Shown: positions 1 to 9,328 of the stretch, one piece after another
Position numbering within the stretch: position 1 is the stretch's first letter
Layout of the letters: each line of letters begins with the position of its first letter
Assembly (NCBI RefSeq): GCF_001540865.1
Contig: NC_033628.1
Coordinates: 7,652,346-7,716,345, forward strand
DNA from: Ananas comosus
Lineage: Eukaryota; Streptophyta; Magnoliopsida; Poales; Bromeliaceae
Direction: 5' to 3'
Length of the DNA stretch: 64,000 nucleotides
Program-made: the position numbers and the translations under genes
Notes under the pieces: model-generated
The model's database searches: none
What the model saw: the letters and a program-made list of their open reading frames with translations, nothing else
What the model was told of the DNA's origin: nothing

Positions 1-664
1 CCGTTTGGATTAACTAATGCCCCTGCCGCATTTATGAATTTGATAAATTGAATATTTAAGCCGTTCTTGAATAGATTTGTGGTAGTGTTCATTGATGATA
101 TTTTGATTTACTCCCGAAATAATGCTAAGCACGAGGAGCACCTAAGGATAGTATAACAGCTTCTTAGGGAGAAGAAATTGTATGCTAAGTTGAAGATGTG
201 TGAATTTTGGCTTTGGAAGATTTCTTTCTTGGGCCATGTGATTTCTACAGTTGGAGTAGCAGTTGACCTGAAGAAGATTGATGCTATTCGAGATTGGTCC
301 AGACCGACGACGGTTACCGAGGTGAGGAGCTTCTTTGGATTGGCTGGTTATTACCGTCGGTTTGTGGAAGGCTTTGCGAAGCTTTCCACACCCCTCACTC
401 GATTGACTCAGAAAGGAATTAAGTTTGTCTGGAGTGAGAATTATCAGAGGAGCTTCGATGAGTTAAGACAGAGGTTGATGTCGGCTTCTATCTTCGCCCT
501 TCTAGTCATTGGGGAAGGATTTGTGATCTACAATGATGCATCTAATAGCAAGTTGGGATGTGTTCTAATGCAGCATAGTAAGGTAATTGCTTATGCTTCC
601 CGACAGCTAAAAGATTATGAGAAGAATTATCCTACGAATGACTTAGAGCTTTCCGTGTTTCCAT
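1..664 (+). pseudogene. Ty3/gypsy pol fragment (reverse transcriptase to RNase H), broken
   Basis: Frame 1 reads through the end of a Ty3/gypsy reverse transcriptase into the RNase H start. Visible landmarks are PFGLTNAPAAFMNL near base 1, the catalytic-type [11 protein letters not shown] near base 92, then the connection motifs FLGHVIS and [15 protein letters not shown]. RNase H begins at [17 protein letters not shown], with [19 protein letters not shown] following. In-frame stops at 49-51 (TGA) and 154-156 (TAA) break the frame, so this is a dead copy. The left side runs off the window. The right side is cut just after the NDLEL motif by the foldback element that begins near 646; the last few codons before the stop at 667-669 already read foldback sequence. 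The family assignment is firm, the clade is not determined. Confidence 0.93.
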
Positions 665-1655
665 GGTAAGCACGGAGCCTTCCGTGCTTCCAAGTCGTTT
701 TCGATGTTGGGACTTTCGAATCGACGATCGGCTCCGTTAAACTTGATCTAGAGTATTTGAAGTATCTAGAAAATAAATTTTGTGATTTTTTGATATCAAA
801 ATCAATAATTTTGATGGCCGTGATGAGCTGTTTGCAAGTTTAACGGTGTAGAAATATCCAAATCACGTGAAATTTTGATAGAAAATTCTTTATACTATAT
901 AAAATAAGATCAATATATTTGATTTAAAATTTTAATGTTATATCATCATATTTTGTAAGATTTTTATTTTCAGCCGTTGATTTTGAGCCACTTCGATCAC
1001 TAGGCAAATGATATCAAAAAATCGCAAATTTATTTTCTAGATACTTAAAATACTCTATATCAAGTCTAACAGAGCTGATCGTCGATTCAAAAGTTGTAAC
1101 GACCCAGCCCACTAGCAACAATAACTCGTTGGGCCCAATCACCGGCCCAAAATGCTTAAGCCCAGTTATTATTACTAGTGTCTAAGTCTATTATAAACCC
1201 AATAACAACCCCTTTCCCATCCGATGTGGGACTATTGGGGTGTCACAGACTCCCCCCGTTAAGGCCCTAACGTCCTCGTCATGGGGCCCTGACGTCCTCG
1301 TCAGTCCAATCACACACAGCCCAAGATCACCAGGCGATGTGAGACTCGTCTCGCTAGCCTGTCATCCAGACCCTTGCTCAGCCGAGACTCGCCACACATG
1401 TCCAGCTGGTGAACCGGCTCTGATACCAAATGTAACGACCCAGCCCACTAGCAACAATAACTCGTTGGGCCCAATCACCGGCCCAAAATGCTTAAGCCCA
1501 GTTATTATTACTAGTGTCTAAGTCTCTTATAAACGCAATAACAACCCCTTTTCCATCCGTTGGGACTATTGGGGTGTCACAAAAGTCCAACATGAAAATG
1601 ACTGAAAGTATACGGAGCGCCGTCCGTGGCTTACCAGAAAACATACAGAGCGCAC
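646..1655. mobile_element. Foldback / long-TIR MITE, interrupted by a TRIM
   Basis: The two ends are imperfect inverted copies of each other. The left arm (about 646-780, with GGTAAGCACGGA at 665) pairs with the right arm (about 985-1094 plus 1582-1655, with its complement ending CTTACC at 1635). The shared inner part reads TAGAAAATAAATTT near 769 and its complement near 1030. No ORF of its own is present. The insertion truncates the gypsy fragment on its left, and the TRIM at 1095-1581 later split its right arm. Exact termini and target duplication are not resolved, so a superfamily is not assigned. Confidence 0.75.
1095..1581 (-). mobile_element. Complete TRIM, 5S-less relative of Cassandra
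   Basis: Two near-identical direct repeats (1095-1247, 153 bp; 1431-1581, 151 bp) start TGTGACACC and end GTCGTTACA when read on the minus strand. They flank about 183 bp. A primer-binding site TGGTATCAGAGC lies at 1417-1428 (minus strand) next to the 5' LTR. A purine tract AACGGGGGGAG abuts the 3' LTR near 1250. A 5-bp target duplication AAAGT is at 1090-1094 and 1582-1586. There is no coding capacity, so it must have been moved in trans. The internal domain is clearly related to that of the Cassandra element at 4048-4533, but the LTR lacks the 5S-like segment. The 93-codon frame at 1240-1521 inside it is not a gene. Confidence 0.95.
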
Positions 1656-1666
1656 CTCATATATAA

Positions 1667-1708
1667 TATATATATATAAGAGAGAGAGAGAAGAGAGAGA
1701 GATAGAGA
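1667..1708. repeat. TA/GA microsatellite
   Basis: A short TATA run passes directly into an imperfect GA tract between two foldback elements. It is low-complexity sequence with no other content. Confidence 0.85.
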
Positions 1709-1719
1709 ATGCGCGCTAG

Positions 1720-2246
1720 CTACTATATCTATCTATAGTACCAGCTCGCGTATATATGTTGTTATCGATCTTAGGGTGTTCAAATCAACGATCCACACCT
1801 TTAGAAACTGATCTATGGGTATTAAATTATCTAGAAATAAAATTTTATATTTTTTCAACATAGTTTTTTACTTTATGAATCAAAGACTATTCAAAATGTC
1901 AATTTTCATGCTATTAGATCGAGTCTTGAGTTAAACGGGTGAAAATCTAAAATTTCTTCAAAATTTATAGACAAAAATACTTTAAACTATATAAATTAAG
2001 GTTAACATTCTTGATCTTGAATTTAAAAGTCCTATGCTCAAATTTTAAAGATTATTCAATTTCCACCGTCCATTTTGATATAATTTATTTACTAAGTAAA
2101 CGATATCGAAAAAAACTAAAATTTTATTCCTAAGAAATTCATATACCCTAGATCATATTTAACGGTGTGGATCGTTGATTTGAACGCCCTAAGATCGAAA
2201 ACAAACACTATAGTACCAGAGCTCGGTACTATAGATAGTATAGTAG
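1720..2246. mobile_element. Foldback element, family 2
   Basis: The left end CTACTATATCTATCTATAG (1720) is matched in inverse orientation at the right end (about 2220-2246). Inside these, TTAGGGTGTTCAAATCAACG near 1771 pairs with its complement near 2180-2200. The terminal inverted repeats exceed 100 bp and enclose an AT-rich core without an ORF. A shorter relative of the terminus is present near 19725-19830. Boundaries are approximate and no target duplication is clear. Confidence 0.75.
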
Positions 2247-2280
2247 CCTAATTCTATATATATATATATATATATATAAA

Positions 2281-2510
2281 AGAGTCCGGCTAAGGTGCTT
2301 AAAAGCACCAAGCACTTGATACTTGTAAATTTTATACCATTAGATCTACGCCTTTAATCATTTTCAGCCGTTAGATTATACTATTCAACCAACCACTCAC
2401 TCAACCCTATGGGGCCCACATCATCCTAACCACACATTCCTTAATCCAATGGTAAAAAATCTACAAGCACCAACAACTTGGCACTTTTAAAAGCATAGGA
2501 GCTCAATTCT
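2281..2510 (+). mobile_element. hAT-like MITE, family A copy 1
   Basis: About 230 bp with imperfect inverted ends: AAAGCACCAAGCACTTG near 2301 pairs with the complement of the region near 2464-2498. It is one of three copies in the window (with 15522-15754 and 17900-18130). The other two are flanked by 8-bp target duplications, which is why a hAT-type origin is proposed. Here the flanks are TA-rich, so the duplication cannot be seen. It does not encode protein. Confidence 0.85.
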
Positions 2511-2727
2511 ATATATAATGTATATATGTGAAGTCTTTTCAACATTTTATGAATTTAAAATTACTATAATATCTTTAATTAGATTTTTTTTTTTTTCCTG
2601 AGGGTAAAGCTAGGCAAGCCTCCAATTAGGCCTTCACAATATACTTCTATATAAGAGCTAGAATTGCCACCCATACAATCTATAGTACTAGTGTAGGGTC
2701 ACTCATAATTTCAAAAGACATGATAAA

Positions 2728-3440
2728 TCCTTGCTTGCACTTGGTATATACTAATGCTTCATATATTGTAAAGTATATTAAATAATTGATAAATTATTTC
2801 ATAATTAGTAATATAAAATAAGATATGTAATATAAATTATTTAAATAGTTTATTGTAAAACATAAATTTATTTTTGATATATATTTTAAAATCGGTTTAC
2901 GGTGCACCTCAAAATTTTTCTTGGACAATTGGCAGGCTTCAATTTGTTAAAATATATTTTTGATATTAGAGTCAATTTATGATACACCACATGCGTCCAA
3001 AATTCTTGTTGAACAATTGGCCCCCAATTAATTAGTTCTTAGCTTAAACGGCAACCTGACTCAGTGTGGAGCCATTTTGGTTGATTCTTGATGTGACTGG
3101 AATGTCAAGTATTGTGAGAGCGGAAAAATCTTTGTTGCGCCTAATGCACACTAATGTTTCATGCACCGTATAGTATATTAAATAATTAGTGAAATATCAG
3201 ATGATTAGTACTGTAATATAACATATGAATATTTGTAATATAAAAATATTTAAATAAATTATTGTATTATGAAAATTTATCTTTTATGCATATTTTAGAG
3301 TTAGTTTATGTTGCACTAGGCACGTCCAATATTCTATTTAGATAGATGGCAGTCCACCATTGGCTTATGTCTTAAATAGTGACGTGGCACACTTGAGCGG
3401 CAATTTTGTTTATGTGGTATTATTGTCAAATAAAATATAT
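2728..3440. repeat. Diverged tandem duplication, unit about 400 bp
   Basis: The stretch beginning near 2728 (ACTAATGCTTCATATATTG) recurs near 3135 (ACTAATGTTTCATGCACCG). Both are followed by matching AT-rich text, a TTTACGGTGCACC / TTATGTTGCACTAGG block and a GGCAGGC / GGCAGTCC block. The copies are substantially diverged and open reading frames are absent. The origin is unknown. Confidence 0.6.
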
Positions 3441-4047
3441 GTCTATAGATAGATAAGAGTAAACTTTACATCCTAATCTACTTATCGCCTATATTAATAT
3501 ATTATATTATTTTTTTTATTTGCTAAAATCCTTACCAAAATTTCAAAAGAATTTTATTAATTTTTTGATGTAAAGGTGTAAGATGTATATTCCTAAGACA
3601 CAATATTTTTCTTTCTATAAAAAGGGATGGACAAAAATTATTAGTTTGATTTAAAAAAAGTCTAAAATATAGCAGTTATATAAATAACTTGGCGTCTCCA
3701 CACAATCACATTGAGCCACTAGGGTTCACGCATTTCTATCATAATTTTAGAAAAATACTTTTATTATATTTTTCTCTCGAACAATTAAAGATGTAATTGG
3801 TTGAGATATGAATAACGTGGTTAACCGCCGCACAGTAGGCTTCCTCCTACTTCAAATAGCAACACGCTGAAAAAGGCATTAATGGTCCTGTGCGCTGTCG
3901 TGTTGCTATATCTTATCCTTATATAGGATGTTGCCTAGCAATCTAACTTATTGTTCATGAATCAACTTGTTTTCGACTTAAAATGAATTCGAAATCAATT
4001 GCTTATTTAATAAATAAGCTGAACATGAGTTGAGATTAGCTGGCTCG
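3441..4047. other. Noncoding, partly an unclassified repeat
   Basis: No gene is seen. From about 3950 the text has motifs related to GCTCGTGTTCGGCTCG that resume after the Cassandra insertion (4534-4790). This indicates one older repeat split by the TRIM. Confidence 0.5.
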
Positions 4048-4148
4048 TGTCAGACCCCAGATAGTTCTATATATAAGATATAATAGGGCTAAACTCTTAA
4101 CCCGGCTTAAGCATTTTAGGTGGTGGCTAGACCCAAGAGGTTAAGAGA

Positions 4149-4211
4149 GTTAAACGTGCTAGGACGGGAGTAGTCCTAGGATGGGTGACCCCCCCGGGGA
4201 AGTCGGGGCGT
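4149..4211 (+). promoter_or_regulatory. 5S-rRNA-like pol III promoter segment in Cassandra 5' LTR
   Basis: The box-A-like GTTAAACGTGCT and box-C-like TAGGATGGGTGACC are in the order and spacing of plant 5S rRNA. In Cassandra such segments are thought to retain pol III promoter function. Activity of this copy is inferred only. The 5' half of 5S rRNA is not recognisable, so it is not a 5S gene. Confidence 0.85.
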
Positions 4212-4468
4212 CACAGATGGTATCAGAGCCAATTATCAGCCGGAAGTGTGAGATGAGTCTCGGTTGAGCCAGGGTCTGGATGACAGGCTAGCAAAACGAG
4301 TCTCACATCGCCTGGTACTTGTGAGTCTGAGCCTGACGAGGACGTCAGGGCTTAAAGAAGGGGAGATTGTGAGACCCCAGATAGTTCTATATATAAGATA
4401 TAATAGGGCTAAACTCTTAACCGAGCTTAAGCATTTTGGGTGGTGGCTAGACCCAAGAGGTTAAGAGA

Positions 4469-4530
4469 GTTAAGCGTGCTAGAACGGGAGTAGTCCTAGG
4501 ATGGGTGACCCCCTGAGGAGTCGGGGCGTC
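4469..4530 (+). promoter_or_regulatory. 5S-rRNA-like segment in Cassandra 3' LTR
   Basis: This is the second LTR copy. It carries GTTAAGCGTGCT, exactly the canonical box-A-type sequence, where the 5' LTR has an A in place of the G. CCTAGGATGGGTGACC follows at the expected spacing. Confidence 0.85.
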
Positions 4531-4533
4531 ACA

Positions 4534-5037
4534 GCTCGTGTTCGACTCGATATAGCTCGTTCGTGTTTTAATTTTCTAATCTTCTATCAACTTTTCATCC
4601 AATAATAGAGCTAACAATCTAACTTGTTGTTCGCAAGTCAACTCGATCACGTTCGGCTCGTTAGTATACAAGTTAAATACAAGCTGAAATTTTTAGCTTG
4701 ATATTTTAATGAGCCAACTTGTGTTCGGCTTGTTTAATAACGAGCGACCACGAGCCAATCCTAGCTCGCTCGTGTTCCGCTTGTTGATAGCCCTAGTAGG
4801 ATGGCACCTCCCTTACCTGAAAGACTCAGGTTCAAACACCTGCAGAGAACGTGGGATTCCGTTTCAGGGCTAGCTTACAGGCAAATATCAAAAAAAGAAA
4901 AAAAATTATTCCCTACACTAAGTGTATACAGATATCTTATTTTTGAAACTTTATGACTTTTTTTTATATATATATTGATAATTTAGAAGCCATAAAATAC
5001 ATCAATTGAGTTAGATCTTGATTTTGAAATATCTATT
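4534..5037. other. Unclassified repeat remainder and AT-rich spacer
   Basis: 4534-4790 repeats variants of GCTCGTGTTCGACTCG and is the right-hand part of the element split by Cassandra. 4800-5037 shows no recognisable feature. Confidence 0.45.
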
Positions 5038-5838
5038 TGTTGATACCAAAATTGAGCCGACCTAACCCACGTATAAGCCAATAAGGACACGTGGTACATC
5101 AGGAGTCGGCAATAAGGCGCCTGAAGGATAAGAAGGCGGGAACGGTTGAAGATTGGGACTTAACTTCCTTGAGGAGTTAGCGTAACTTCTATGAGGAGTT
5201 AGTATAACTTCCACGATCATGGTTACAACCACTTCCCCCAACTACTTTCAACCAATTAATAATGTGGGCTATAAATAGTAACTTTGAAGCCTGCAATAAA
5301 GGTTTTTGCCCCTGCGCATAAAATACCACCCTTATTTTCCTGCATCTTTTTTTCTCGCATTTACTGCTTTCCCTAGGAGTAGTTCTTGTAATTTAGATCT
5401 TTGGAGTCTGTCTGCCCCATGGGCATTACTCCCTTATAGAATATACTTAGAGTCTGTCTGCCCCATGGGCATCACTCCCTTATAGAATATATTTAGAGTC
5501 TGTCTGCCCCACGGGCATTACTCCCCTGTTCTTGTACTTTTCCATTTTCTATTCAATAGAAAGTCACGTTCGGCTATTCAGGCCGACCATTGTGCTAGCC
5601 ATTCGACTCATCTCCTGACTTAATTTTCGGCTTTCCCCGCATATTCGGCTCATCCAGCCGAACCGAAGAGTGAAAAGAGCTTTCGGACCCGGCTGATTCG
5701 ATCCCTCATCAGCCGAATCGCTTGATCGAGTCGAAGGGCGCAAACTTCGAGGGTCACTATCCGCAGCCGTTCCTCATCCCGACACGCTCCACGAGGAGGA
5801 TCTTTGACCGGGTCAAAGGTCGAAAAATTCGGCTACCA
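5038..5838 (+). mobile_element. Ty3/gypsy-type LTR (5' LTR)
   Basis: The LTR opens TGTTGATACC and ends near CTACCA. It is followed 10 bp later by TTTGGCACGCCCAGTGGGAC, the tRNA primer-binding-type sequence usual after plant Ty3 LTRs. Leader and gag-like coding sequence follow. The LTR contains CACGTG-type and CCGACT/GCCGAA-rich text, plus a 46-bp tandem repeat at 5404-5530. No matching 3' LTR is in the window, so the element is truncated. The exact LTR edges and clade are inferred. Confidence 0.75.
5404..5532 (+). repeat. 46-bp tandem repeat, about 2.8 copies, inside the LTR
   Basis: Units begin GAGTCTGTCTGCCCC at 5404, 5450 and 5496 and continue GGGCATTACTCCC. They differ by only a few bases. 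They lie upstream of the LTR end, where U3/R boundaries usually fall. Confidence 0.92.
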
Positions 5839-5898
5839 ATAAATTTTGGCACGCCCAGTGGGACACATTTTTAGGTAAATTTATATTTTATATAAATT

Positions 5899-6312
5899 AT
5901 GGCTGATGATAACGCCATGAATCTATGTAATAGGGTTGTTCCTAGAAATTCTGGGAGTGATCAACCTAGTGATTCAGACAATGCTGGCGAATATCAAGCA
6001 GTTTTGCCAGTTGAAGGAGAAACTAGTGGACAGTCGGCTCATCAAGAGCCGAGTCTAACTCAGGCACTCGGCCAGATGAGCCGAGTCCTGCAAACTTTAG
6101 ATCAAAATATCCATCAAAGTACCGCTCGACTAGACGCGGTGCTGGCCGCTATCACGGCCTATAATGAAAATATTGGTCGAATCAGACAATTATTTATCCG
6201 AAACGAGCAACCTTATTGGGGGCAACAATGGCCCCTAAATGTGCCGGTGTATTTCGAATTAAAAATTCGAGCTCAAATACGAATTAAAATTTTGAACGAA
6301 CAACACATATAA
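5899..6312 (+). pseudogene. Ty3/gypsy gag N-terminal fragment
   Basis: A 137-codon frame opens MADDNAMNLCNRVV 60 bp after the LTR/primer-binding site. This is the position and style of a retrotransposon gag start: an acidic, Ser/Gln-rich head, then a helical stretch (ALGQMSRVLQTLDQNI, TARLDAVLAAITAYNENI). From about residue 115 the text turns into unrelated AT-rich sequence. No capsid core, zinc knuckle or pol follows, so the element is broken here. Identification rests mainly on position, because this gag region is poorly conserved. Confidence 0.65.
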
Positions 6313-7440
6313 CGAAATTACGTTTGATATTTTAAAATATCAAAATCATAATTTTTACAATTTTCACTAGTTTGATTTTGGATTTAATTTTGTTTTTACA
6401 AATTTTTAAATTGTAAGGGATAATTCTAGAAAATTGTTTGTATTATTATCTATATTTCAAAAAATCGAATAATACATCTAAACGCAAGAATTTTATATTC
6501 TTAATTAGTAATCTAATGAGATAAGATTCTTATATGAATAAAACGTACGTACGTAGAAATGCTGTTATTTCCTATTAATTTTTATACCTAAAAATAAGAT
6601 TCTCTTAATTTAATCTAATAATTTTGTGGAATCTTTTATGGCGCAGACCAAATACACCATGAAAGTAATCACCTAGTGCTTTTATTCTAAAATAATAATA
6701 ATAATAATAATAATAATAATTTGAAAATAGTTGAGTACTAGTAGAAGCTTCTCATAATATTGCTCCTATAAGTGTTATTAGGCATTGGGACCTATATAAT
6801 GTAAATTTGTTTGGTGGTGACATGCAAATAAAATATTACATACATATATATTAACATACATATCAATAACTCAAACAAAAAATATTATAGCAGGATCTAA
6901 ATATTTCTTATAAATAAAGTTATAAATAAAATTAAGTTTGAATTTCTGAGTCAACTAAATAAAATATATAATGTTCACACCGTAGTTTACTTAATTGTGC
7001 TACTTAAAGCTAACTAAATTAACTAGAAAAGTTGCTAAAACTAAAGTTTAAAATTTTATTCAAACAAAAAATCAGCTATTTAATTATTTGAAGAGCAATT
7101 CTAGAAGGGGGCTATAAAATCTTACAGCTTCTTTATCCAAAGGCCAATAACTTTTTTTTTTATATATATATTTTATCAACTTTTTTAAAAAAATATTAAA
7201 AATTTAGTAAAATTTATACTGCTTTCGGAGTGTAGTAACTAGTAATTTAATTTCTTAATTATCTGAACTCGGTTAATTAATAAAATGTTTTCAAAAATCA
7301 ATAAGGAAAAAGACAGTGTAGCCCCACCCACCATGTGTTTTTCATGATTTGATTTGATAAAAACGAACTATGGGTTGGCCACGTGTCAACCTCTAAGCAG
7401 TTGCAACCAAATAGTTGTTGTGCAGTGGCTTGCTATTCAT
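6313..7440. other. AT-rich noncoding DNA
   Basis: No gene is seen. It contains an (AAT)n run near 6692-6720 and otherwise unremarkable AT-rich sequence. Confidence 0.6.
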
Positions 7441-7455
7441 CAATTATTATTATTA

Positions 7456-7500
<45 letters not shown>
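7441..7500. repeat. (ATT)n microsatellite
   Basis: About 20 ATT units. The ORF running through it encodes poly-isoleucine and is an artefact. Confidence 0.97.
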
Positions 7501-7631
7501 GCCACAACCAATTAATATATCCCCACTAGCTAGTGGGGATTTAATTGGAATTTACATTTATAGATGGATAGAATTGCAGATTCTGACATTTGATTATTAC
7601 AGCATAGTTAGTTGCTTCGATCTGAATGAAT

Positions 7632-7803
7632 GTCTTTTTTTGAGGGAAAACACGCCCTTAGGCGAATTTATTTATCAATCGGGAGGTACAACTTGGTAGA
7701 ATTCATCTACAGAGGACCAAAACGAGAGTTTGTTGCTAGTAAGCCCCCAGTTGGCCAAACGATCTGCAACTACAGCATTTTTAGAATGTCGGTGTAGTAC
7801 ATT
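7632..7803 (-). pseudogene. LINE 3' end: C-terminal RNase H-like piece plus A-tail
   Basis: Read on the minus strand, 7803-7675 gives an uninterrupted reading with HRHSKNAVVADRLANWG and a stop at 7675-7677. RHSN..AD.LA..G is the usual C-terminal end of the RNase H domain of plant L1-type LINE ORF2. About 30 bp of 3' UTR and a short A-run (T-run at 7635-7641 on the plus strand) follow. Only this tail is present, as expected for a 5'-truncated LINE insertion. No target duplication was confirmed. Confidence 0.7.
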
Positions 7804-7970
7804 TGTTTGGTTTTTTTAGTTTTGGATGGTTATGATGGTGAGATTTAGTTGTCCATATATATAACCTGATTGATTTCTTCTACTGTCTTCTTCATTCTTT
7901 TATTAAAAAGATTTTTGCTGTTGTAATATATAGTTGTTACTGTGGTTGTGATTGTTGTTTTATACACCGA

Positions 7971-8345
7971 CTAGTTAAGGGACCCGCGCGATGCTGCGGG
8001 TAGTTATTTTAAAATTTAATTTTGAAAATTAGTTATAAAAATTAATTTCAGAATTAGATGGTGTAATAAGTACATCAAAAAATTTTAGTAGGCATAGTAG
8101 TCCTCCATTAGTTAGTGAAATTATTTTAGTAGGTATCGTAGTCCCCCAGTAGTTAGTGAATGAGAAGAGAAATCATGCTGCGGGTAGTTATTTTGAAATT
8201 CAATTTTGAAAATTAGTTATAAAATAAATGCAGTTATCTTTTCTAATGTAATAAGAAATAATTTTTAGTAGGCATCGTAGTTCCCCAGTAGTTAGTGAAA
8301 TAATTTTTAGTAGGTATCGTAGTGCAATAAGTATATCTAATACCA
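7971..8345 (-). mobile_element. Helitron-like 3' terminus with internal direct repeats
   Basis: On the minus strand the sequence runs into a hairpin CCCGCAGCATCGCGCGGG, then TCCCTTAACTAG with a T beyond. A GC hairpin a few bases before a terminal CTAG inserted next to T is the signature of a Helitron 3' end. Inside, a block of about 185 bp (7992-8165) is repeated (8176-8340), each with AGTAGGCATCGTAGT-type text twice. The 5' (TC) end was not found, so the element's extent is unknown. There is no Rep/helicase coding sequence, so it is at most non-autonomous. Confidence 0.6.
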
Positions 8346-8520
8346 ATAGTCTAAATTATTTAACATTTATTTATATATTTTTCATTTTATAATTATAAAT
8401 AGTAAATTATATAATAAATTATTATATAATAATATATCTATATAACAATAAAATACTATATATAATAAATAAATATATATTTATAAATAAATTATATATA
8501 TATTATATAAATAAAATTNT

Positions 8521-8810
8521 GGACCTCCCTCTCTTTGGCCTCGTGGACCCCGTGCAACCCACCACCCAAGAGCCGCGATTTTTTTTAGGCTCCGCGCAGA
8601 CCCCGCGCCGCGCCCGCCCCCTCGCCGGCGCCCGCCCTCGCCCCGCGGCGCCAGCGCCGGAGCCCACCCCCGCGCCCGCGCCATCGCACGCCCCGCGCCC
8701 GCTCCTCGCGCCCCGCCCCCGGCGCCGCCCCCGCGCCTCGCGCCCAGCGCCGCGCCGCGCCCGCGCCAGCGCCCGCCCCCGCGCGTCGGCCTCCTCGCGA
8801 CACGTGTGAA
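8521..8810. other. Extremely GC-rich low-complexity island in AT-rich DNA
   Basis: About 290 bp, in large part built from CGCGCC, GCCCCC and CCGCGC words. It starts two bases after an ambiguous base (N at 8519) and ends abruptly near 8810. Open frames exist on both strands (Ala/Arg/Pro-rich), but they are compositional products with no domain. Nearby AT content exceeds 85 percent, so the boundary is very sharp. It could be a GC-rich repeat, a transposon piece or an assembly join. Confidence 0.7.
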
Positions 8811-8911
8811 GTTATTGAGGAATAATATATAGTTATAGATGCCGCGCGCGCACGGCCAGAGAAGATGGTATTCGGGATGGCCGGCCCGTCGCGTCTTGGA
8901 TTACACTTTAA

Positions 8912-9328
8912 GCTATCGTTTGGTTCGGGGTTAAGAAAAAATTAGTTATTTCCGGGATAGGGTTAAGTTCAGGGTTAAGATGGGGTTAAAATATTTTTTA
9001 TGTTTGGTTGGAGGTTGGAGTTAGTCCAGGATAAAGAAAAATAGCGTTTGGTCGGAGTAGGTGGGATAAAAAAAATAGTAGATAAATTAGTGTTTTATTT
9101 GATTGGAGTAGTGGGGTGGGGTGGGGTGGGGTGGGGTGGGGTTAGCTAACCCCACCCCAAATGGGTTATCCCGGAATAGCCCGATGGAGTTAGCTAACCC
9201 CACCCCAAATGGGTTATCCCGGAATAGCCCGATGAGGTTAACTAACCCCACCCGTTATTTAAGGTGTTTGAGAATAAATTGGGGGTTAAGGGGTTATTCC
9301 ACCCCTTAACCCCCAACCAAACACTAGC
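8912..9328. mobile_element. PIF/Harbinger (Tourist)-type MITE
   Basis: Terminal inverted repeats: the left end GCTATCGTTTGGTTCGGGG pairs with the right end CCCCAACCAAACACTAGC. A 3-bp target duplication TAA is at 8909-8911 and 9329-9331, the superfamily's preferred target. Length is 417 bp and it is non-coding. It holds a 48-bp near-perfect direct duplication (GGGTTATCCCGGAATAGCCC present twice, 9162-9181 and 9210-9229) and a (GTGGG)n run at about 9112-9140. Confidence 0.85.

Larger units (their letters stand above)
4048..4533 (+). mobile_element. Cassandra TRIM, complete, with 5S-rRNA-like LTR segment
   Basis: Two LTRs (4048-4215 and 4369-4533) start TGT(C/G)AGACCCCAG and end GGGGCGTCACA. 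They flank about 153 bp with a methionine-tRNA-type primer-binding site TGGTATCAGAGCC (4218-4230) and a purine tract AAAGAAGGGGAGA before the 3' LTR. A 5-bp target duplication GCTCG is at 4043-4047 and 4534-4538. The distal part of each LTR (4149-4211; 4469-4530) closely follows the 3' half of plant 5S rRNA, including AGTTAAGCGTGCT and CCTAGGATGGGTGACC. These correspond to the internal RNA polymerase III promoter boxes. That feature defines Cassandra elements. It is non-autonomous and has no ORF. The near-identical LTRs suggest a fairly recent insertion. Confidence 0.96.

Noticed and set aside
4133..4214. 5S rRNA gene
   Set aside because: Only the 3' half of 5S rRNA is recognisable, and it lies inside a repeated LTR with TRIM signals. 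The same is true at 4469-4530, 14697-14757, 54850-54905 and 55247-55303.
7415..7699. 94-codon ORF
   Set aside because: The centre is poly-isoleucine from the ATT microsatellite, and the end reads antisense LINE sequence.
8481..8809. Three overlapping GC-rich ORFs on both strands
   Set aside because: Ala/Arg/Pro/Gly-only translations from low-complexity sequence, with no domain.
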